NCBI GenBank assembly: GCA_030248225.1
Contig: JASANE010011711.1
Coordinates: 1 to 64,000 of the forward strand
Reading direction: 5' to 3'
From: Trileptium ribeirensis
Taxonomy: Eukaryota; Nematoda; Enoplea; Enoplida; Thoracostomopsidae
Length of the DNA: 64,000 nucleotides
A program made the position numbers and the translations under genes. The notes below the pieces were generated by a model that saw only the letters and a list, made by a program, of their open reading frames with translations, ran no database searches and had not been told where the DNA came from. Positions 19,808-30,784 of the stretch are shown in pieces; positions within the stretch are counted from its first letter, which is position 1; every line of letters starts with the position of its first letter.

Positions 19808-21352
19808 AATATATTGGCTAAATTCGGCAAAATATTTTGATAGTCGTTGTCTAGAGGTTATGCCTATATATATAGCACGGGACCGATGTTTCAAATGCCG
19901 ATTCAACCGATGCCCGCATCAAAATTACTTTTGCTATTTACTAAAAATACTATTCTTCCATCACACACATCGAACTATATACAACCATTAGATCTTACAG
20001 TGGTTCCTACATTCAAGTCTCACTGAGCTAAACGCTCCAAGCTCTTTATGGATCAGAACCCGGGAAAAATTATTGCGCATTTTGTACAATACTTACGGCA
20101 GCCTACCTGCAAGCTACTGTCGCTGTACGTGCAGCAAAAGCTTTTAAGCGCTCTTGGCTGTACCGTTATAATTTTGATAGTATTGCAAAAAAGGCTTTTC
20201 AAATGTCGAGGAGTATTCCTGGATATGATGTCAGCTGACGGATACTGTTAGTCATGTTTCTGATACAGACGAAGATGCGATAGATGCCAATGATGTGCTA
20301 TGCTGCTCATCGTCTTTGGTTGACCGTGCCAACGTACCAGCTCAACAAGTATGCCAGACTAACACTGAATCTTGCATGATCGTAGCATCAACTATATCTT
20401 GCAATAGCGAAGCTGAGTTATTTGTAGGCCATTGTAGTCCTTTATATGGAACATGATTACTAATAACTAGATTAAAGAAGCTGTAAATTTAGCAGTTGGT
20501 TTAAATAAAGATGCAGAGCGCCAGAGTGATACTGAACTTACTGATTTACTTGATCGCCACTGAATACTGTTGCGTAAATATTAGCTTTGTAATCATCGAT
20601 GAGAAGAAAATTTCGGAGAATTAGTTGTTTAGTGTGACCGTGAGTAAGTTGCTTGCTATAATGTAGATACAATCGACAGTATACAAGATTGACTGAAATC
20701 ATTTAAACATTTTATCCCTGCTAAGGAAATCAAACGGTTTAATGGCTTCCGTGATTTTTTTATTGAACAAATTCACCATATCACGATTATACAGCACAAA
20801 TAAATTAGCATACAATAATGAAAATTTAAACAGTGCATAGTCAATTGAATGTCCTTTTTCAATTTCATCATGATGAGTTCCACCGCCACGTGCATCGCCT
20901 CATTTAAAGCTTGATAAACTTTTCTTCAACATCCGATCTGCCGTCGATGTATTCACCACTTCGTTCACACTGACGACCGCTCATACCAATATATTTCCGT
21001 CTTTGTAAGGTCTCTTGATAAGTTGATAAACAAGTATTCAAACGCGTCGAATATAAACTATTTGTTTTTCGGTGCATTCGAGGTTTCGTGGTGGTTTTAG
21101 ACTAACGTTAAAGTGTAGATTGGACATCGATTTGTTGATCCATTTTATATCGTACCCGATTGCCGGCTTTCACGCATCTCTCGATCCGTTTGTCCAATAG
21201 TCAAAAAACAATATCCGATTGTACCTTGCATCTGACGTGTAATAACAAAAGCGTTTCACATATGAGTGTTACAAACAGCGCACTACACCATGGATTCAAT
21301 AACACTAATTGAGGATTCACAGAATAATGCGCCCATCTACTCGAAAATTTTT
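19808..21352. other. mostly non-coding; one possible gene fragment
   Basis: One stretch, 20233-20454 plus strand, is open for 73 codons with a coding-like acidic composition (DTDEDAIDANDV, then a Cys/Ser-rich part) and stops at TGA. It could be an exon or a fragment of a broken gene; I recognise no family. The rest shows no gene. Confidence 0.3.
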
Positions 21353-22415
21353 GTGTGTTACATACGACATGGATGCAACCCGTGTTGCAGACGACATGTA
21401 TGTAACCTATGTTACATACGGCATGGCGTACGTAACACTGGTACATAGAACTCTCCGAAATGAACCTAATACTTTAAAAAGTCCAGCACAAAATAATACT
21501 AGAAAACAAGTTTTAACCCAAGTAATCGTCGCCATGTACAAACCGAATTATAAGTGAACATACACAACTTTAAACACGAAAAAGTTTAGTATTTAAACGG
21601 TAAACCGTGGTATATTATCCAGTAGAAAACTTAAACTTGTGAAAGATAACGAATCCTCAACTATAGTTAACCGAAAGTTTCTAAAATTTATAGCGTAGCC
21701 GACATTACTATGCATTGGTTTGGGGAGTAATATTTTTGTGAATTTTGTATCCCACGTCTAAAACTGTACTGACATGCAGAACATGAGAAGTAACCTAGGT
21801 GTACTTCACAAAATCAATACTGCCAATATAGTTTGATAGCTTATAGAGATATGTACGATCGCTTTGGCAGGTCCAATGGGCCTTTTTAATACTCCTTTGA
21901 TAGTGGTGCCGCATCCTGTTTGATAGTGGTGGCCCCTCCAGTTTGATATTGGTGTCCCCTCCAGTTTGTTATTGGTGTTTCTCTAGTTCGATAGCGGTGT
22001 TCCCTGCAGTTTGATATTGATGTACCCCTATAGTTTGATAGTGATGCCCTACTCCAGTGTGATATTGGCCCCTTCCAGCTGGACATTGGTTCCCCCTCCA
22101 GTTTTATATTGGTGCTCAACTCGACTATGTTATTGGTGCCATCTTCCAGTTTGATATTTGTGCTCCCTCTAGTTCGATATTGGTACCCCTCCAAACCAAA
22201 CTGGAAGTTGGAATCAATATCAAGCTGGAGTGGGGACCACTATCAAACTGGAGGTGGCTCCAATATCAAGCTGGACAGTGGTAACTATATCAAAGTGGAG
22301 CAGAGTTTCTTAACGTTCTATATACCAGTGTTACACACGTGTCGTATGTAACATTGGTTACATACGATATATCGTGTATAGCACGGGTTACATTCAACAT
22401 GACGTATTTAACACA
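21353..22415. repeat. inverted repeat flanking a minisatellite
   Basis: The left arm 21353-21447 and right arm 22321-22415 are reverse complements over about 95 bp with moderate divergence. They share GTGTTACATACG-like and GTAACACTGGTA blocks. Each arm is itself partly palindromic (ATGTAAC...GTTACAT). They enclose the minisatellite at 21890-22290. This is possibly a foldback-type non-autonomous element. Confidence 0.6.
21890..22290. repeat. minisatellite, 22-25-bp units, with orientation flip
   Basis: Units read CCAGTTTGATATTGGTGCCC-like up to about 22190 and then switch to the complement (AATATCAAGCTGGAGTGG-like). About 16 imperfect units are visible. The same unit family occurs at 54850-55160 and 63349-63715. 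The long open frames here (repeats such as NIKLEG or ISNWRG) are products of the repeat and not genes. Confidence 0.85.
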
Positions 22416-22439
22416 GCTATGTGTAAAAACGGGATGCAG

Positions 22440-25400
22440 CTGCATGGCGCAACTTCCTAACACCATGCCCAAACGACCCCGGCTAACATAACCTCAAGGG
22501 TGGACCTAAATTTTCGTTGTTTCGCTGATTTAGCTAATTTTCTTGGTTAGACCTTAGCACGCCGCAGACGCGCTTCACGAGGTGTGTTCGGACCCCCTCG
22601 ATTGGTTGCGCACGTGTCTAGTTTGTGATATGATTGCTGAGGTCTCCCAGGGAGGCTGACACTGACACCTGCTCACAGGTCGTAGTGACATGCTAATGTT
22701 CCCTATTTCGATCTCACTCGGAAGTTGTTTGGATCTCTCGCTTAATTTGACATGAGTAGAATATGAATGAAATGAATTGGGTGGCGATGTGGACCTAGTT
22801 GAAATTTATCTCCATCTTGGCCACATAGAGGTCGAATTCGCTCAGCAAATAGTTTGACCAATGTGGCCCCCACAGGGTTCCGACAGTTCCCTGAAGGTTC
22901 ATAGTCGGATTCTCGGCAATAGAGAATAACTTTATTGTTAACTGGTGATGAGTTAACTTGCTATATTAATGTATTTTGGTTGAATAAATTTAACAACAGA
23001 TGGTGTTGATTCTCTTGGATGAGCGTGTAAAATTTTGATGATTTTGATGGACCTTTCTCTCGCGTTCCTGATTCTTTCCGTCAAGTCAGTATAGGAGACA
23101 AACGGCACACGTCGAGGCTTGATTCCTGCAGGCCTCGGCATGCGACGCTGGTCAATGGACAGGACAAGACATTTAAAACATAACCGCTGCCGGAAAACGA
23201 ACATCAGACAACCCGGCTTGAGTTTCTTTTGAGTATTGTAAAATCAGTACGAGCACGGCATGGAGATAGGTTATGCGATGAAATAAATAACATATGACAA
23301 TTACCAAAAAGTTGGTAAGGGTACCATTAACACAATGAGCAAAAGTAACCGAGCAACGCGGAGACGAACATAGTGAAAAGGTGGATGGTGCAGGGTAGCG
23401 GGGTTGATATCGAAATCATACGAGAATCCAAAGTGACGTGACCGCTACTACGTCACGGTGTTTGAAAGATTCTCGTAGGTTGGACTTCCCAATTTACGGT
23501 GCCCTAGAGCGGTTCAAGGGGAGAGGTAGGGACTACTGCTCGCTCCGAACGCAGCGATGTCGGACGGACAATTTGTGTGCTAAAATATTGGGCGATAAAT
23601 AGTATGCATGAGAGTAATTGTACAAACAATGCATGATAAAACACGTTAACGTATTTCTTTGATCCAGAGGTTCCCTTGAGTACGCTATTCACCTGTCGAC
23701 TACTTTATTTACGATCTGGCCTACTGGATATCATCGCTTTGGAGTGCACCCTTAATCAGTACGGAAACAAGGCTATTCCGTCAATACTGGGCCAGTAATG
23801 TATGAACTATAAGTCCCTAATGAATCCTTGGTTTGCCGGTCGGCTATATAACTAATACGGTGGATACGGATGGGTAATCCCTATTTCAAATACCATGTTA
23901 GTAGATATAACGATTAGTATCCTGGAGTGTTTGACAAATCATATGTTAGCACGGTATGCTTTTATCTATGAGTGCCTTTGGCGCTACACGCGTGGCAAGC
24001 TACGGAGTCTGCAACGGTGCAATTCGGCGCACCGAGGAGCTTGTTCTATGGTTAGGCAGAATCCGCTTAATAGCGTGTTAAAACGGTGCGACAGTTGAAA
24101 TGGCGAGAACTGGACCATCCCATACTCGGTATCTCCCATTGAATGGGGTTCACTCTCATGGAATTCGCTTATCCCAGCAACAGGTTCAATCGTAACTTTG
24201 CCCTTGGCGAGAAGTAGGTCTAGTTGATTTATTTGATTTTGATTTATTGATTGTATTTGATTTATTGATCTATTTGATTAATGTTAACCTGGCTTTAGTT
24301 TATGCTTACATACAGGTGCGAAATGTTTTGTCTAATTCTCTTCATATCGAAGCGACAGTTTGTACGAGTTCCTATTTAAAGACTGACCATGTTACAGTAT
24401 TAACGTTTCGTCCCATCAACGTAAGATTTAACCTAAGCACTAAAATTTGAACACTTTACGGTCCTCAGCGCTTACCAGATCGCTCACGATCATATTCGAT
24501 AAAAGATCGCTTTACAATTTCTGAACGGTCGGAGTACGTCTCCAACCTATGAATCCTACAATAAACGTCACCTTTTCTCTCAACCCAGTCAATCTGGCGA
24601 AATCCTAAAGCTGAATAAACGAAAAGAATTCCTCCGAGTTCTTCCTTGAATGATAAAGTTTACCTACATGAGCACCTATCAGAAGGATGCCCATGGGATA
24701 GAATTAACACTTAGTTTCGGGAATTTGATATTTCAGCGGGGCTCTAAATATTCGGACACCTTAAAGTCTTCAACTCGATTCCGCGTAATCACCGCTGTCG
24801 AAATTTTTCAGATCGTATTGTCGTTTAGGATACCGACCTATAAATCCAAAAAGAGACGTTGACCATTATACAACGTCGAGGGGCAGCAGGGGGAATTTGA
24901 TTGTTTGCCGGGTGGCCTAAGTCAAAAGTCGAGGAATCATTACCGTTCTCTCCGGTCGGTATCCTAAAAGCAAGGGTGACCAATGGGAATCAAAAATCTC
25001 CCTTTCCGGCGTACCGCACGGTGGGGACCAAAAAGTCAAACAAAGCTTTGGCTATTCCCTCAGCTGGGTTTCGATCCTACTCTACGACGGCAGAGTTTTT
25101 CAGGGGAAATTTATATGTGTAGACCACTTGACTATTCTGCAGGTAATCGTTCGTTAAGGTGTGACATAAATCAGTCACTCAGCGATACAACAGGTAGCCG
25201 GTTATAAGGGCGAGAAGCCTCGGGGTTATCGGGTAGAGCGATCAGCAGGGTACGTCGGGATTGGCTGACTGCGGACGTCGATGGATCAACCGTGGTCAAT
25301 CGGATATTTCAAATTCGAGACCCTTGGATAAGCACTCGCGTTCACCTCGGTATCCTGGGGACGTGTGATCGCGGGTTTATCGCCTCACGGCGATGGCTGA

Positions 25401-26592
25401 TCCACTGAACCACAAACACAGGTAATCTACCTTTACTGCGTGGTCTCCGCGCTGACAGTTTTCCTTGTGCCGGTGCTCGGGGCCGTGGCGACAGTGATCG
25501 TCCTTTTTTGAGTTTTCTCCACCAAGGGGGGGGAGCTTTCGCTATGGAGGCAGTGCGTCTATTCTTTTTCCTATGTTTTCCACTGACTGTATACTAGGCA
25601 ACACGGGGGAATTTAATATTGTTTGTCTTAGTCGCGGGTTTAATGATGAAAGTGGGACTGGGGGCTTGTACCACGGTTCATAAGGGCTGATCCCTACACT
25701 AGCGCGCCTGTTTGGAGGTGCGTTCATTTACTGGGAGCGAAACTTTCCTTGACAGTTCAGAGCTTTCGAAGCTCGGGTGAGAGGCCGGTGCCTCCCATTT
25801 TTCCACTTTGCCATTTTGGCTAAGGGTTACGGGTAAAGGTTATAGAAGCTAAGATTTTATCCTAGGTCTTGATGTTTCGTTGCATCTTTTATTATGACCG
25901 TCCATGGGGCCAGTTGGGGTTTTGGTAACTTTGCGGGTTCGTATGGTCACACTTTCTCTTTGTTCCTGGCCTGAGTTAAACATTATTTACCGTTACGTCT
26001 TCCCGACTAGAGGGCCGGTGGACGGAGTCCACGGTTATCTGAAGCTCTCAATGGTTGAGCCTAACCTTGGTTACATTATTCTACTTACAACTGTACTGTT
26101 TCTATTGTTCCTGATCGCCACCGCAGCGTGCGGTGCGCAACCCGCATAGAGCCGAGCTTGAGCTCACGAGTTACCTAGCCTGACTATTAAAGAAGTACTG
26201 CAGGTTAGGGAGGGTGTGACGACTTCTCGGGCTCGTTCTTGTGCTAAATTGAATACTCGGGACATTCCTCAATATCCTTACAGTGGAGTCATGCTGAGGC
26301 GAAGCCGGTATCTCCATATCAACCTAAAGGAACGATTTGTTATGTACTGACTTTGGTCGTTGGGTTTTCCGACGGTCCCACTAGAGATACTTCTTTAATG
26401 ATCTAATGATTTAATTAATCGCACAGTCAAAATAATAAATAATTAATATTATTTATTATATTAACACTCTTAATTAAAGTAAAAGGGTAAGAGTAGACAG
26501 AAAAAGAGGACAGATGGAAAAGAAAAGAGACATAAATGTAAATATATATGTATGTCTGGTCTCTTGTTTTATTTCTCCTAATATATATATAT

Positions 26593-26625
<33 letters not shown>

Positions 26626-27300
26626 CTATTATTTATTATTTTAACACTTTTAATTAAAGTAAAAGGCTAAGAGTAGACAGAAAAAGAGGACAAATGGAAA
26701 AGAAAAAAAGAGAGAAGGGAAAGCAAGAGAAAGAAGGGAGATCCACAGAAGAGGCGCAACGATACATGCAGAGAAGAAACAAAACACAGGCACGTCAACA
26801 GGCGAACAAAAGAACGATTGAAAAGGTCGGATAGAGAGACAGAAAACAAACTGGGCAAAAGAAGGGTATGGGGCAAGAGGTTCACGGGGAATTTTGGTTG
26901 GCTAGGGTTAAATTCGGTCTTAGGACGAAAAACGGCTTTGATTGACATCAAACACAAGGCTGTAAGGCCCAATATTAGGTCCTGACCATGCGGGTCGAGC
27001 TACATCTATTAGTATGGGTAGCTTTAAGGCTGTTTTGGACCAACCGTTGGGCGAAACGATGCCCCAGGCAATCGCTGAACTCGCAATGTGAAGGCGATTC
27101 GGATGAGGTGTAATATCTCGATCTCACGGATAATATTTACAACAGTAGTAAAATAATGAGCATAGCGAGAGTTCCGGCCAAGCTGGGGGCGCGATTTACG
27201 GTTGTATTGAGTTAACGGGAAGGCGGACGGAGACCCGTCGGATGTCTCGATAAGGTGAACACCATGAGGGGTAATTTGCAAACTTTCGAGTTGACAATAA
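22440..27300. repeat. long non-coding repeat, copy 1
   Basis: Blocks match copy 2 (56085-61060) in the same order and at nearly the same spacing: GCAGCTGCATGGCGCAACTT at 22451 against 56092; CAGGGAGGCT; GTGGCCCCCACAGGGTTCCG at 22863 against 56513; the block AGGACGAAAAACGG at about 26922 against 60665; and GCGATTC-to-GAGGGG blocks near 27090-27270 against 60840-61025. Between these anchors similarity is weak by eye. Neither copy has a credible ORF. It could be a large non-autonomous transposon or LTR-type derivative, or a non-coding locus. TTTATT at 22931 and at 56894 may be a reverse-strand poly(A) signal. Confidence 0.65.
26441..26712. repeat. direct duplication flanking a TA microsatellite
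   Basis: The block from ATTATTTATTAT through TTAATTAAAGTAAAAGG to GACAGAAAAAGAGGAC occurs at about 26441-26525 and again at about 26628-26710. The spacer contains (TA)n at about 26581-26626. It lies inside copy 1 of the long repeat. Confidence 0.8.
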
Positions 27301-28730
27301 GATTTTCGGAATTTTTGTGCCCACTGTTGAACTTAGGCGATTTTGGAGAGTACTTTGGCGGGTTAGTACTTATGGGTCAGCAGATGGTCGGATGAAGACA
27401 TTGTTGTATTCGCCAAGAATAGATGAATTGATTAAGGGGTCCCATGCCAGTATTTAATGCTGGTGGAAAATAATACTATTTCGCAAATTGGAAAGAAAAG
27501 TAGATGTTAGTTCTTATAGTATACAATAACAAATGACATACTATTGGGGGCGCGTTATAACAGGTGAACGGCTGGGCGGAGAAAGACTGGCCAGAGCTCG
27601 TTGGAATCCTTAGGCCTAAGCTACACGATGATGTATAGAACTCCTGCCAGAGTTACTCCTGAAACAAGAGGGAGCGGTTACAACGCTCCTGATCGAGTGA
27701 TTTTTGTAGAAATGAAAAACACGAACATGCTTTCGCCGTTTCCTAGGTACAGACTAAGGGACAGGATGTAATATAATGATGCTCTTGAGTTATAGATTCG
27801 CTTAATCGACACAATGATACCCAAAGGGCCGATATAGTGCATTCCATGGAAAATCGTAAGGAGTTGTAAACTCGGTGATGGCATTGATTTGGAGGCGATT
27901 TAGCCTAAGTATTTCAGTATTACGGTCGTAACGGGTGGTGCTGAGCATGTTACGTGGCAAACAGGACGGGCTTAGGCTCACTCCAGTTCTGGTGAGATAT
28001 CGAATAAAAAGGAGATGCACAACATGATAAATAGGTGTGATCTAATGATAACAACAACCCTACGGTTGGCAGCGGTTATTTAGACGAACGAGAGATGGAG
28101 ATAATAATATAAATCTATAACCTCTGGACAGAATTTGCTCTAATTGATTTCGTCGGAAAGCCCATTGCATTCTGCACCAAAAAGTATTCGGGCCTGATTT
28201 CGAATTTCAAGTCCAACCTGTTTGCTTCATCGTAGTGTTGGGGGTGGCAACGGGTGAAGTTGGTCTACCCAGCTTCACACGGCTAAAACAGGCTCTGGTA
28301 AATTTTTGGTTTTAAGATGAAAATACAAAATTGTCATTTTGAGACCAAAGTTAGGGCATTCCCCAAAAGCGATGCGTTGTGCATGTCCGGCACTCCGAAA
28401 AATTGGCAAATGGGCAATTTTAGATTTGAAGGGCGTACATGGGATCGAAGGGGGATTCCATGCAGAATAACAGCTTTTACAAAGTTGATTAGGAAACTCT
28501 TCTGTGAAAAAGTTTTTCAGACGTATAAAGGAAATTCAACAAACATGTTGTGCTTTTGTAAATGTAACAGTGGCTCACAGCGTTACGTAGTCGAAGACTT
28601 GACCAGGAGAGAAAGGAAAATAATAGGAGAATCTATTAGGGATATAGCAAAGACTCGATATCGTTTCTTTTGCAGTTATCACTGGGTATCCTACCTGGAA
28701 CATGTCTATATTATTATATATCTTTTTCAG
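27301..28730. other. no recognised gene
   Basis: This stretch lies between the long repeat and the LINE ORF1. Open frames are short and motif-free. A plus-strand frame from 28317 runs into LINE ORF1 and could contain part of the LINE 5' UTR. Confidence 0.4.
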
Positions 28731-29778
28731 ATGAATATAGATGATGATGATTTATCAGACCCTCATGGCAACAGCGATGGGGGCTCAGGAACGGCCTTGA
28801 CTCTGGTTAACCAAATGACGAGTTCAACTGAGAACTTGAAATTGAACTGGGCCGAAGTAGTGGAAGGGGGGCTGCTTTAAGCGCCACCGAACCTTCCACT
28901 TCTGAGGCCCCGGAGGGGAGGGCTGCTTTAAGCGCCACTAAACCCTCAACTTCAGATGAACATCAACCGGCTGCGTTACGCGCCACTGCTGAAAAGGATC
29001 AACTAGGGGGGCTGCAGCATGCGCCACTGAACCTACTTCAGAATCCGCTTCACAGTCGTTGTTTGAAAAAGCACGCAAAATGTCAGCCGAGGCTGCAGAA
29101 CATATGCGCCAGGCACAGAAATCGGATGTTAATCATCCCACTAAGAGGAACCTCTCCAACAGTTGAAGTAAAGGAAGAAAGAAGAAAACTGGCTCCTTCA
29201 TTAGAAGGCAGATAGAGATCGGTGGGTATACGAAACTCACTGACAAGACTAATGTGACAATCCCACCACAACAGGAGGTACCTACCCCTGGTCCCAGTGT
29301 GGCGGCGGTGGATGAGTTGAACAGAGGTGCTGTGAAGCGCAGTCGAGAGACGACGGGCGGTACGCCTGACGCTCACAAAGCGCCTCCAGCTAAGAGCTAT
29401 AAGGAGATCGCCAGCAAGACTCTCGAGCTGGTGATCATTGCCGAAGAGAACCAGGAAAGGACTTTCTCTGATGAGGAAGTTGATAAGATCCGTGAGGATA
29501 TTATTGAGGCATCTTTTAGTGCCACCAGCGAAGATCAGATACATTTCCACGATTCCGGTGTCTGGAATGGTCACCTGCTGGGTACGTGTGCAACCGAGTC
29601 TTCCAAAGACTGGCTATCTAAAGTCGTGAAGGCTATTGCAGTCAAGGAGGGTGAGACCTACAAAGCGATCCAGAGCTCAGAGTTTGAGCAATGCGGAATC
29701 TTTGTTGTTGTTCCCTATCCACGGTGGAAAGATAACACTATGGAAATGGTCGTGGCCCGGCTGCCAATCGGAGCATAG
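28731..29778 (+). pseudogene. LINE ORF1, DUF4780-like, frameshifted at G-runs
   Basis: The start ATG at 28731 gives MNIDDDDLSDPHGNSDGG. At about 28866 and 29007 the frame shifts inside runs of six or seven G. Around them is a degenerate repeat encoding AALSATEPSTSE-like units. The last frame (29254-29778) encodes KSYKEIASKTLELVI, a run to SGVWNGHLLGTCATESSKDW, and a final hydrophobic strand. This pattern resembles DUF4780, common in ORF1 of arthropod LINEs. The protein would bind LINE RNA. The assignment to DUF4780 is by recall of the family. Confidence 0.65.
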
Positions 29779-29867
29779 ATTCTAATTCACTAATTGTATT
29801 TTACGTTCTCCAGGATAAAGGACTATTACAGTCCACAGGTATATAACAGGCCTAACCCTAAATACAG

Positions 29868-30520
29868 ATATGGTTAGATGCAGGCAAATTAATCTGCAAC
29901 ATTGCAAAGAGGCTACTGTAGAGATAAGTAAAGTAAAACAATCCGATAATAGATTGTATTTTAGTCCAAGAACCTTTTGTTGTAAACAGCAAACCATGTA
30001 TGTGGAATACAGACTATGAAGTCTACTATTCACTTGTAGATCGCCCACGAGCAGCTATCTTCTTGAGGAAAAGGATTAAGGGAGTATTTGTTAGCAGTTT
30101 CAGCGATGGTGATTGTGCTGTTATCAAGATATGCACTGCTAATATGGAATTATGGGTCGCTTCGGTATACAAGCCGTATGAAGCAGACTCTCCACCAAAC
30201 CAGTTGGTGAGAAATTTAATCAACTACTGTGACAGCAAACATATAGAACTAATCTTAGGTTGCGATGCTAGTGCTCATCACTCCTTATGGGGTAGCAAGA
30301 ACTGTAACAAAAGAGGATTAGATCTGTTAAACTTCATAGCTAGCACTAATATAGAACTCTTGAATACTGGTAATAAGCCGACATTTTTGACTAGAAATCG
30401 ATCGGAGACAATAGATGTAACCCTCACCGATCTTAGCAATATTCATAAAGTTAAGAACCGGACGTGTTAGATTATAACACTTTCTCGGATCATAGGGCAA
30501 TAGATTTTGAACACGTTGAA
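29868..30520 (+). pseudogene. LINE ORF2, endonuclease domain, frameshifted
   Basis: It begins with QINLQHCKEAT, the typical first strand of LINE AP-type endonucleases. After a frameshift at about 29955 it continues with VQEPF, ASVYKPYEADSP, LILGCDASAHHSLWGS, NTGNKPTFLTR and IDVTLTDLS. After another shift at about 30464 come YNTFSDHRAIDFE and the catalytic SDH motif. The domain would nick the target DNA. Motif order and spacing are complete; two frameshifts break it. Confidence 0.85.
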
Positions 30521-30784
30521 GATGTTGTTGAAGATAGAATGCAACATAACCTAAGACGGCTTCGAACAGAAGAGTTCAGACGGCAACTTCGTGACAATAT
30601 GTCGGTTTTTGACAGAAATCAACAGGGCTTTACTTATGAAAATATGGATTTAAGTGTTGTCAGTTTGACTAGTGCGCTCAACCAAGCCAAAGAGGCTTCA
30701 TGACCGTTGATGCGGTGCTCGAATAGGGGCATCAGCTGGTGGACGCAGAGACTCAGTTGTTTGAGACAGAAATCCAGAAAGTTA

